DNA of 64,000 nucleotides, from the NCBI GenBank assembly GCA_000507305.1, contig DF240480.1, forward strand, positions 52,221 through 116,220, written 5' to 3'. The notes under the pieces are model-generated. The model ran no database searches. It was not told where the DNA came from and saw only the letters and a list, made by a program, of their open reading frames with translations. Positions 49,080 through 57,773 of the stretch are shown here, piece by piece (position 1 is the stretch's first letter; every line of letters starts with the position of its first letter). A program made the position numbers and the translations under genes. Origin of the DNA: Breviolum minutum Mf 1.05b.01. Taxonomy: Eukaryota; Sar; Dinophyceae; Suessiales; Symbiodiniaceae.

Positions 49080-52000
49080 ATGCCAGAGGGCGAGGGCGCT
49101 TCATCGGCTTCAACAACATCATCCCTGGTTCCCAATCAGTTGGCGGCGTTAGTGCCAACATACGACCCATCGAAAGACGATTTAGAGATCTATGTTCAGA
49201 AGATCGAGTTACTTGTGACAACCTGGCCATCAGACAAATTTGGGGAGTTGGCGACAAGACTGATCTTAGGATGTCAAGGTACGGCATTCCTCAAGTTACA
49301 ACAACAGAAGGACCAGGTGACGGTCAATGATCGAAAGTCCATTCAACGGATCGTGGAAATCTTGGGAGGCCAATGGGGCCAAATTCCGTTAGAACGGAAG
49401 TATGAGGCAGCGGAACGAGCGATGTTCCGATGTCAGCAACGTTCTGACGAAAGTAACGACAGTTTTCTTGCTCGAGCAGATGTTTTGTGGCAGGATTTAC
49501 TCAAGAAGAACATGCAGATGGAAGAACTCCAGGCCTACGTGACGTTGCGTGGCTCGAACTTAGGGCCAGAAGACAAGAAAAAGGTGATCTTGGATAGTGA
49601 CTCAGTGGATGGAAAGCTATCTATGCAGAAGGTGTCCAGTGCGATACGGATGCTTGGGGCAGGCTTTTTTCATGAGATGACATCCGGCAAACGGTCTACC
49701 AAGTTGAAGGTGTACGATCAAGCAGTTTTGTTGGCAGAGGAAGAGAATGAAGAAGGTCTCTTCCATGCAGCTGACGATGATGTAGGAAACGAAGACGATG
49801 TAGTGGACAGTCTGGCGTCGGAGGGCGACGATGACGCACTCTTAGTGACAGAGTTTGAGGCGGCGGCAGTGGATTTAGTCCAGGAGGACTCGGAGTTAGC
49901 TGCGGCTTTCAATTCCTACACGGAAGCCAGAAAGAGATTGTCCGAGAAGGTCAAGCATCGCGGATTCTTTCCCTCATCAGCTGGTCGTGGCAAGGGTCGA
50001 TTTGGTAAAGGATCCAAAGGAAAAGGCTTCAAGTCAGGTGGCTCATCTCGGAAAAGTTTGCAACTTCGCATTCTCAACAGTACATGCAGATTATGTGGGC
50101 GCAAAGGGCACTGGAAAGCAGAATGCCCCAATCGTAGCGAGATGTCAACTGGGTCGTCAAGTGTTTCAGGAACAGTTTCAGGGGGCAATGCTTCATTTAC
50201 AGGGACAGCCATGTCGAGTGTTCCAGAAGGTCTTTCCCTTGAGTTCTTGAATCTCCAAGAGTTTGGCAAGCCGTCGATCGATGAGGATTGTTTGCATGAT
50301 GAATTGTTGTTTTTCAATTTTGGGGAACCTCGAAGGGGATTAAGGGAAGCGTTGAATAGGAGGGCCCATTCATTGCAGCACCGTAGATTCCCATCAGCCA
50401 TGTTCCCATCTAGGACGATTGATGCTGGAAGTGATGTGAGAGTTTCGCAAGATAGATCCAATTTTGCAGGTGATCGTGTCGGCATTTTGCCGAATCCCGA
50501 GACGGCATGGGTAGCAACCGACTACTCTTCCAATTCCAAGGGTGTGCTAGATAGTGGGGCTACCAAGACTGTCATTGGAAGTAAGTTAGTTGATGAGCTT
50601 TTACAATCATTGTTGCCTGACGTTCGCAAAAGGGTTACCCGTAGCCAATGCAAAGTCACTTTTCGATTTGGTAATCTAAGTACATTGGATGCCCAACATG
50701 CCTTAGTCATACCTATCGGAAGTTTAAACCTAAGAGTTGCGATTGTTCCTGGTAGCACACCGTTTTTGATTTCCAACACGTTGATGAGAGCACTTCATGC
50801 AGTGGTTGATACGCATAGCCAGAAGTTACATAGTCCCTATTTGACCAGGCCCATTTCACTTGAGCTCACCAATCGTGGTCTGTTTTTGTTGGATGTAAAT
50901 GAACTGGTGATGGCGTCAACCAAATGCAGTGCCAAAGCCGTGCAGCAAGACACTTTCATGACCGAGGACGTTCAAAATTCGTGTCAATCCACTCCGGAGA
51001 GTGATCGCGCTGCAGATTCTCATGAGAAGTTGTTGGTAGGTTCAAACATGAAGCTAGTACTAGATTCATCTCATAACCATCAGGGATCGTGTGTTCAGCA
51101 TAAATCCATATCAGCTCATGTCGGTAAGTCAGAGATTCCAGATCGAAATCCAGCAGTTCAGCCAGCTATCCAAGATCAAGCACTCGAAGTGACCCCATCG
51201 TTGACGAAGTCTCGTACCTTGAGTGATCATGGCCAACTTGGTGCAGAGGTTGAAGCAACTTCAGGTCGAGGTTCCTGTCGAGAAGGAGGACCTGAATCAA
51301 TTCTCCTTGCTCCAACTCCAGGAGATGAAGATAGACTTCGGCTCGGCCAACAAAGGCCGAACATATCTGGATGTTTGGAAGAACAATCAAACCTGGGTCA
51401 AGTGGTTTCTGGAACACTATGGGGAGAGCGAGAAACCCAGTCATCGACGTGTGGTCCACTACTTTGCCCTGGAGATAGAACGGTGCGAATTGACCAATCA
51501 GGCCATTCCACTGACTACGGCGAACAGTGCATCAAAGGCAGCTCCAAAGACTTCAGCAGTTGCTCCGAAGGCAAAGGCCAAGGCTCGGCTACCGCCTGTG
51601 TCGGGCTTGACGAGCGAAGAGTTTCAAGTGATCGACGAGCTCTCGGAGGAGTATGCGATGGACCCAGACGATCTGAAGGAATTGCATGCACTGCAGGAGC
51701 TGGAGAATCCCGAGCTGGTCCTTCTGAATCAAAGGATGAATCAGATGGAGGGCATGCTTCAGCAGATCGTTCAGCATCTGCAACAGGATGTTGCTCAAGC
51801 ATCCAAAGCACCCTAGATCCTGTTGAAGTGAGTTGGCACAGATTACATGCTGGGGATCATGATAGTGATAACCTTGATGCCGTGTTGTCTGTTGAAACCA
51901 CCGAAGATAAGGCTTTGTTTTCCAGGTTAGTGAAGAAGTTCAGTAACGACATGAAACAATGTCAACAGGGTCCAAGAGGAAAGAAACATGTCCTTTTTGA

Positions 52001-55000
52001 AGTATTTTGTGGCAAAGAGAGTCAACTCACGCAACAGTGTAGCAACATTCAAGGGGCTTCTCAGCGTTTTTGTCGGGAAAGGGGTGATCTCCAAACAAGT
52101 GAGGGCAGAAGAGAGCTTTTCACCGAACTACACAGATGTCAACCTGATCATGTTTGGATGAGTCCTTCGTGCAACCCATGGTGTGGTTTTTCCAATTTAA
52201 ATGGTAGTAGATCACTCCAAGCCTGGGACGATTTGCAGTCTAAACGGCGCGACCATTTAGAACAGATTGCGTTAGGTGTGGTTCTTCTCCGATATCAGCT
52301 GCAATTTCACCGACACTTACATTGGGAACAACCTAAGACATCGGTCATGTTTAAGCTTCCAATACTTCGTGAGCTGTTTGTGAATACCAAGGCATCAGAA
52401 TTTGACATGTGTCAATTTGGACTTCAAGACCCGATATCTCATGAACCCATAAGGAAACGGATGATTGTCATGACCACGTCAAACAAAGTGTTTCAGGGCT
52501 TACATGGAAGAGTGTGTACAAATCATAAGCAGCACCAGGTGATTGAAGGAAGCATCAGGTTACCTGAAGGGACGTGTACTAGATCTCAATTCACTGAGCG
52601 ATATACAAGGAAATTTGCCAGAACCATTGTAAAACTCCTTGATAAGCCGTGTGAGTGTCCAGCGTTTGTGAACGAAAACGAAACCAGCCGGAAGAACCAA
52701 GCCGAATCCGATCGCTTATCTAAGCGATTTCGTTTGAGTGCAGTCCCTCGTGCAAAGGGCGAGTTGTCACGTGTGTCAGAGCCATCCCAGCAACTACCAT
52801 CTAAACGAAGACGACTTGAAGGTAAACATGAAGTAAATACCATTGCGCAAGAATGGCATCAAATCATAACCATGTGTGACAGAATCTTACCCCGAGTAGG
52901 CTTTCGTGTGATTGAAGACGATAGCATTCTTCGTCGAATTCAGGATCTGATTGATGACAAGAGGGTATGTTTCATTGTGGCTGGAAGAGGCACTGATCGC
53001 ACAATGCCACCATGCAAGGAACTTGTCGAAGGTGAAGCCCCATTCAGGAAAAGTGTTATGATTCATCGGACCAATAACAAAGTGTTGATTGAAGATGAGT
53101 GGGAACATTGGGAGGGCCTCGCAAAGAGACAGCTGGTTCGGAGTAGCCATCCTTGCAGGATTCGTATAACCCTGTTTGCACGCAATCCAGAAGCTGAGAA
53201 TGTTCCTCAAAGGTCGAATCCAACCATTGTGGATTCATCAGGAACACTTCCCACTGATCGACCTGTTGTGGAAAATCCCGATATCTCCCCTGCACCGATT
53301 GGAGATGACATCGGCCCAATTCAGCGAGCTGACTTGCAAATTGGCAGACATGGACCAAAGTTCTTAGCCCTTCCCAAGACTACTCAACAGATCATTCTGA
53401 AAGCACATGTGAATCTAGGTCATCCTTCGTCAGAACGGTTGCAAGAATTGTTCAAGCAACAAGGTTATGATCAGAGCATCATTGAAGGGATCTCGGAACT
53501 GGTGTGTTCAACCTGTCAAATGCAGTCGCGACCCCGAGCTAGTAGGCCAGGTTCCATTCACATGCCATTAGACTTCAATGATCGAATTGCTATTGACGGA
53601 TTGGAATTCACAAATCAACAAGGTCAGGTGTTTCATATCCTGCACGTGATTGATCTGAGTACCAATTTTCATACTGCAGTGATTGCCCCAAATAGATCCT
53701 CTGACTTTACCATAAAGGCTTTGATCCAATCTTGGTTGTCATGGGCAGGGGCTCCACAGGAGTTACTCATGGACTCAGCATCAGAGTTGAACAGTGATAC
53801 ATTCCGAAACTTTCTTCAGCAATACAATATCCGAAGCACTACTGTTGCACCAGAAGCACACTGGCAAAATGGAAGAGCCGAACGTCATGGAGCAGTCATT
53901 GAAACCATGTTGAAAAAGTTGGATTGTGAATTTCCGATCGACTCGTATAATCAACTTCAAAAGTGTCTTTGGCATGTGATGCAGGCAAAGAATGCATGCA
54001 GTCTCCGTCGTGGTTTTTCACCAGAGGTCCTTGTATTCGGAAAGAGTACTCGTGTTCCCGCATCTTTATGTGGAGATGATCAACTTCCAGCACATTGTTT
54101 AGCAGATGAAGATCATGCACAGGGTATCGCCTTTAGAGAACATTTGTTGCTTAGGGAAAATGCCCGTAAGGCCTTTCATCAAGCAGACAATGATGCAGCA
54201 TTGAGAAGAGCTGTTCTTAGAAGGAATCGTCCCATGAGAAAACAATATGCTCCAGGAGAGTGGATCATGATGTGGCGAAATCATATGAATCAACATCAAT
54301 GGATAGGACCACTTCAGACCATCATTCAGGATGGCCAGAACTCCGTGTGGGCATCAATGTGTGGTAAGTTGCTTAGGGGAGCACCAGAAAATGTAAGACC
54401 AGTAAGTGCCTATGAAGCTTCTAGGATCAGCGAATCTGAGCAAATGTCATCCCAACAATTGGAATCATTATCTCGTCAAGTTGGAGAACAGAACTCATCA
54501 AATAGTGATAGGCTTGCGGATAGTCCAGAGATTGTTCCTAGTCAGACACCGATGCAAAATGAACATACACCTGTTCCTGTAGAACCTGTACCTGAAGTGA
54601 CATCTGGTGAGAGTACCTCCAGCCAGACTGAACTCGAGCCCGATGCTGAGCAAGGGGTTTTAGAGATGCCTTCTGAAGAGAACCTTCAAGGTCATCAAGT
54701 GCCAATTCCAGAATCGTCGGAGGACGAGTTGCTGTGTCAGGGCTTTATATCTCAAGACGTGGAACCCATTTGTTTTGTACAAGATGACATGAGAAATGTC
54801 TCCTGGCGAATTGAAATAAATATTGGCTCAGATGACATCGAAGCCTGGCGGAAAGAAACAAATCCTGAAGACATGTTGTTTCTTGCCACCGCAGCCAAAC
54901 GGCAACGTGCTGAAGTGAAGCTGTGTAACCTAAATGCCAAAGAAAGAGAAGAATTCCACATTGCCAAGAAGAGTGAAATCATGAACTGGTTGAAAACAGA

Positions 55001-56762
55001 CACTGTTTGCAAGATGTTGCGTAATCAGTTATCCCCCGAAGAAATACTTCGTTGCAGATGGGTACTTACCTGGAAGCCCATAGAGGAAAAGGATAGGAAC
55101 CCTGAAAACCCCCGAGATCAGAAAGCTAAGGCTCGGTTAGTGGTTTTAGGATATCTTGATCCCAGCATCGAAAAGTTAAATCGTGATTCCCCAACTCTCA
55201 GCAAACATGCTCGTATGTTACTTTTGCAAATGATTGCCTCAAATGGTTGGGATCTTCAGAGTTTCGATATCAAAGCAGCATTCCTTCAAGGGAAAACCCA
55301 AAAGGATAGGATCATAGGAATCGAACCAGTTCCAGAGTTAACGGATGCCCTGAAACTCAAGCCCAACGAAATTTGCAGATTAACCAAATCAGCGTATGGG
55401 CTCATCGATGCACCGTATCTTTGGTATCAGACGCTGAAGGAGCAATTAATACTCCTAGGCTTCGAGGTATCTCCTTTTGATCCTTGTCTGTTTGTGTTGC
55501 GAAAGAAAGATCATAGTGCCCATGGGGTAATTGGCATTCATGTGGATGATGGTTTGTGCGGCGGAGATGAAGTCTTCGTGTCCAAGCTAAAGCAACTTCA
55601 AGAAAAGTATCCATTTGGGTCCCAAAAGCTTGGAGAATTTGTTTTCACGGGCATCCACCTCAAGCAACGAAGTGATAAAGGTATTGTCATGAGTCAGTCC
55701 GAATATGTGAGAAACATAAATCCCATCAAGGTTGAAAGTAACCGAAAGAGCCAAACTAATGAAAAGATCAATGAAGAAGAGCGTCAACAGTTGCGAGCGT
55801 TGATAGGTAGTCTTCAATATGCAGCTGTGAATACTAGACCCGATTTGGCAAGTAGGTTAAGTTACCTTCAATCACGTGTCAACAGTGCCACGGTGGAGAC
55901 TTTGCTTGAAGCGAATAAGATCTTGCATGAAGGGAAACGCCATCATGAAGTGTCCGTTGTCGTACAGCCCATTGCTTGTAGTGATCTTAGATTATTAGCT
56001 TTTAGTGATGCCTCTTTTGCTTCCAAAAGTAATCCAGACTCCCATGCAGGGTGTATTATCATGTCCACTCACAAAGATATTTCCCGTAATGTGTCATGCA
56101 GTGTGTCGCCATTATCATGGGGTTGCAAGAAGATTCAAAAGGTTGTAACAAGCACTCTTGCAGCGGAGACTATGTCACTTGCATCATCATTGGATCAATT
56201 ATCTTGGTTGAGACTTTTCTGGGCTTGGTTTTTGGATAATCGCATCAAATGGGATAAACCGGAAGAAACATTGTTGACATTACCTGATTCGATTTCATCA
56301 GTGACCCACAAGATTCAAGTATTAGATGATTCTATCGCTGCTACCGATTGCAAATCACTCTATGACCTTGTGACGAGAACTGCCCCACCGAATTGCAGTG
56401 AGTTCCGAACACAGTTACAAGCACGAGCTATTAAGAATCTCATGTCTGAAGGCATAAAGGTACGTTGGGTACATAGCGGGGCACAACTAGCAGACGCACT
56501 GACAAAGATCATGGAAGCCTCGTTCCTGCGAGAAACATTGCAAAGAGGACGCTACAAGCTCCATGATGAGCTCGAGATCTTAAAGCAGAGATCCCACAAT
56601 CGCAACCGGCTGAAGTGGCTTCGTTCAAACGATCACGACTCTCCCGAGGAGATTTGTAATTTTACTTCTGAAGAATTTGAAGATTTCATAGATTTTCTGG
56701 GAGTNATATATATACATATTTATTTTACTTTAATATATATATATATATATATATTGTTTTAA
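49080..56762 (+). CDS. Ty1/copia Gag-Pol polyprotein with methyltransferase-like insert
   Basis: One uninterrupted frame of about 2560 codons. Order: Gag (about 1-300); zinc knuckle C-x2-C-x4-H-x4-C at 336-349; aspartic protease DSGAT at 491; a variable region (about 600-920) overlapped by another ORF; a C5-methyltransferase-like domain (about 970-1190) with FEVFCG at 973 and SPSCNPW with Cys1031; an unassigned domain (about 1240-1400); integrase with H1443, H1448, C1476, C1479 and D1506, D1565, E1601 (35 residues between the last two); reverse transcriptase with FDIKAAFLQG (D2063) and HVDDG (D2156-D2157); RNase H with SDAS (D2310) and AAET (E2363). Integrase before reverse transcriptase defines Ty1/copia. 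All catalytic residues are intact, so the copy looks young. The true C-terminus is uncertain: after FIDFLG the frame enters an N (56705) and a TA repeat. Confidence 0.93.
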   Translation: MPEGEGASSASTTSSLVPNQLAALVPTYDPSKDDLEIYVQKIELLVTTWPSDKFGELATRLILGCQGTAFLKLQQQKDQVTVNDRKSIQRIVEILGGQWGQIPLERKYEAAERAMFRCQQRSDESNDSFLARADVLWQDLLKKNMQMEELQAYVTLRGSNLGPEDKKKVILDSDSVDGKLSMQKVSSAIRMLGAGFFHEMTSGKRSTKLKVYDQAVLLAEEENEEGLFHAADDDVGNEDDVVDSLASEGDDDALLVTEFEAAAVDLVQEDSELAAAFNSYTEARKRLSEKVKHRGFFPSSAGRGKGRFGKGSKGKGFKSGGSSRKSLQLRILNSTCRLCGRKGHWKAECPNRSEMSTGSSSVSGTVSGGNASFTGTAMSSVPEGLSLEFLNLQEFGKPSIDEDCLHDELLFFNFGEPRRGLREALNRRAHSLQHRRFPSAMFPSRTIDAGSDVRVSQDRSNFAGDRVGILPNPETAWVATDYSSNSKGVLDSGATKTVIGSKLVDELLQSLLPDVRKRVTRSQCKVTFRFGNLSTLDAQHALVIPIGSLNLRVAIVPGSTPFLISNTLMRALHAVVDTHSQKLHSPYLTRPISLELTNRGLFLLDVNELVMASTKCSAKAVQQDTFMTEDVQNSCQSTPESDRAADSHEKLLVGSNMKLVLDSSHNHQGSCVQHKSISAHVGKSEIPDRNPAVQPAIQDQALEVTPSLTKSRTLSDHGQLGAEVEATSGRGSCREGGPESILLAPTPGDEDRLRLGQQRPNISGCLEEQSNLGQVVSGTLWGERETQSSTCGPLLCPGDRTVRIDQSGHSTDYGEQCIKGSSKDFSSCSEGKGQGSATACVGLDERRVSSDRRALGGVCDGPRRSEGIACTAGAGESRAGPSESKDESDGGHASADRSASATGCCSSIQSTLDPVEVSWHRLHAGDHDSDNLDAVLSVETTEDKALFSRLVKKFSNDMKQCQQGPRGKKHVLFEVFCGKESQLTQQCSNIQGASQRFCRERGDLQTSEGRRELFTELHRCQPDHVWMSPSCNPWCGFSNLNGSRSLQAWDDLQSKRRDHLEQIALGVVLLRYQLQFHRHLHWEQPKTSVMFKLPILRELFVNTKASEFDMCQFGLQDPISHEPIRKRMIVMTTSNKVFQGLHGRVCTNHKQHQVIEGSIRLPEGTCTRSQFTERYTRKFARTIVKLLDKPCECPAFVNENETSRKNQAESDRLSKRFRLSAVPRAKGELSRVSEPSQQLPSKRRRLEGKHEVNTIAQEWHQIITMCDRILPRVGFRVIEDDSILRRIQDLIDDKRVCFIVAGRGTDRTMPPCKELVEGEAPFRKSVMIHRTNNKVLIEDEWEHWEGLAKRQLVRSSHPCRIRITLFARNPEAENVPQRSNPTIVDSSGTLPTDRPVVENPDISPAPIGDDIGPIQRADLQIGRHGPKFLALPKTTQQIILKAHVNLGHPSSERLQELFKQQGYDQSIIEGISELVCSTCQMQSRPRASRPGSIHMPLDFNDRIAIDGLEFTNQQGQVFHILHVIDLSTNFHTAVIAPNRSSDFTIKALIQSWLSWAGAPQELLMDSASELNSDTFRNFLQQYNIRSTTVAPEAHWQNGRAERHGAVIETMLKKLDCEFPIDSYNQLQKCLWHVMQAKNACSLRRGFSPEVLVFGKSTRVPASLCGDDQLPAHCLADEDHAQGIAFREHLLLRENARKAFHQADNDAALRRAVLRRNRPMRKQYAPGEWIMMWRNHMNQHQWIGPLQTIIQDGQNSVWASMCGKLLRGAPENVRPVSAYEASRISESEQMSSQQLESLSRQVGEQNSSNSDRLADSPEIVPSQTPMQNEHTPVPVEPVPEVTSGESTSSQTELEPDAEQGVLEMPSEENLQGHQVPIPESSEDELLCQGFISQDVEPICFVQDDMRNVSWRIEINIGSDDIEAWRKETNPEDMLFLATAAKRQRAEVKLCNLNAKEREEFHIAKKSEIMNWLKTDTVCKMLRNQLSPEEILRCRWVLTWKPIEEKDRNPENPRDQKAKARLVVLGYLDPSIEKLNRDSPTLSKHARMLLLQMIASNGWDLQSFDIKAAFLQGKTQKDRIIGIEPVPELTDALKLKPNEICRLTKSAYGLIDAPYLWYQTLKEQLILLGFEVSPFDPCLFVLRKKDHSAHGVIGIHVDDGLCGGDEVFVSKLKQLQEKYPFGSQKLGEFVFTGIHLKQRSDKGIVMSQSEYVRNINPIKVESNRKSQTNEKINEEERQQLRALIGSLQYAAVNTRPDLASRLSYLQSRVNSATVETLLEANKILHEGKRHHEVSVVVQPIACSDLRLLAFSDASFASKSNPDSHAGCIIMSTHKDISRNVSCSVSPLSWGCKKIQKVVTSTLAAETMSLASSLDQLSWLRLFWAWFLDNRIKWDKPEETLLTLPDSISSVTHKIQVLDDSIAATDCKSLYDLVTRTAPPNCSEFRTQLQARAIKNLMSEGIKVRWVHSGAQLADALTKIMEASFLRETLQRGRYKLHDELEILKQRSHNRNRLKWLRSNDHDSPEEICNFTSEEFEDFIDFLGXIYIHIYFTLIYIYIYILF
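51229..51816 (+). CDS. Overlapping ORF, ExoX C-terminal-like domain plus coiled coil
   Basis: 195 codons starting MANLVQRLKQ and ending QASKAP-stop, in the frame one base ahead of the polyprotein and entirely inside it (polyprotein residues about 717-912). The segment IDFGSANKGRTYLDVW followed by WVKWFLEHYG resembles the FGK-x-KGK...Y-x-x-WLL pattern of ExoX C-terminal-like/DUF3820 domains. After it come an Ala/Lys linker and a Leu/Gln-rich heptad region (about residues 130-190). The polyprotein frame here is Gly/Ser/Arg-rich and looks less like a folded protein. Either the region is dual-coding, or the real product uses a frameshift in and out. The family match is from memory. Confidence 0.55.
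   Translation: MANLVQRLKQLQVEVPVEKEDLNQFSLLQLQEMKIDFGSANKGRTYLDVWKNNQTWVKWFLEHYGESEKPSHRRVVHYFALEIERCELTNQAIPLTTANSASKAAPKTSAVAPKAKAKARLPPVSGLTSEEFQVIDELSEEYAMDPDDLKELHALQELENPELVLLNQRMNQMEGMLQQIVQHLQQDVAQASKAP
51950..52650 (+). other. C5-methyltransferase-like domain inside the copia polyprotein
   Basis: Within the polyprotein frame, LFEVFCGKES resembles motif I (SAM binding, V-L-x-L-F-x-G-x-G). MSPSCNPWCGFSNLNG resembles motif IV, where PPCQPF carries the catalytic Cys; here that would be Cys1031. LHWEQPKTS resembles motif VI (E-N-V/P). The Gly-rich part of motif I is not canonical and the target-recognition region is unclear, so activity is uncertain. Cytosine methyltransferase genes captured by retrotransposons have been described in dinoflagellates, which fits. 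Confidence 0.55.
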
Positions 56763-56765
56763 TAC
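56706..56765. repeat. TA-rich run at the polyprotein 3' end
   Basis: (TA)n follows the N at 56705 and takes the place where the remainder of the element and its 3' LTR would be expected. About 160 bp later petA copy 5 exon 1 begins. Confidence 0.85.
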
Positions 56766-56927
56766 ATATAGATCCGTTTATACACACATATGTTTGTCAC
56801 TTGGGTTGAGATTCAAATGATCAAAAAGCCTCGATATGTTCGCTGGGGTTTTACCCTCAACCAGTGCGGTTCAACGCCCCTCCCCCCCGTGAACGGTTGC
56901 TGGTGTTTCGCTGGAACTTCCAACGCC

Positions 56928-57723
56928 ATGGCCCTCACTCCAGCCTTTACGGTGCTGAGCCCGGGGGTGGTGGCCCCAGTGGCCGAGATCCCAAGCAGGG
57001 CCACTGGTGTCAGCAATGGCCATGGGAAGAGTGGCACAGGTCCGGGCCTCGGGCCGGGTTCGGAGGCGGGGGTTGAAGTAGCACCAGATACCCAAGGAAA
57101 ACGTTTTTAACCACTGGCTTCACCTGGTAAACAACATGTTTGTTAAGGAAATCGCCGATGATCCCAAGGTCTTAAGATGGTGTTTTTGCATGATGGGCAT
57201 GAATAATTTTTATGTACGCTTTAGTGCTGCAACATAGCAATTGAAATTCCATTATATTTGTTTGGTCAGACTACCGCACGGTAACTCTTGAATTCTGGAC
57301 TAGTAAGGGTACATCATGGTGCATGTTAGCAGTTCGGTAACCTCTCAGACCTTTCAATACTCCTTGGACCACGGGTCTTGTCATAAACAGCATCAGAAAT
57401 CCGACGATCACCAGTTGAGGTGGGTAGTTTATCCCATTATTTACAAGGTTTTAGGATCAGATCATCCCAGGTGTTTAGCCTTGGGATTTCTGAACCATCA
57501 ACAGTAGTAGGAAGGCTCAAGGGAAGGTTTGCCAAGACCTTCACAGATATGCTGCCAGGTGCCGCCTTGGCAGCCTGTGGAATGGCTGCAGCAGCCGGTG
57601 TGCGTCGTGCGGCACGCAACCAGCGTCGAAACCAGCATGCCACCATGGCAGGCAACTTCGAACAGATGCTGGGATTGAAAAGGAATTATATATATGTGGA
57701 TTCATCACGTTTGATGATGATGA

Positions 57724-57773
<50 letters not shown>

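Noticed and set aside
48941-49330. 129-codon frame overlapping the copia leader and start
   Set aside because: It runs through the LTR end, the primer-binding site and the Gag start in another frame and resembles no protein.
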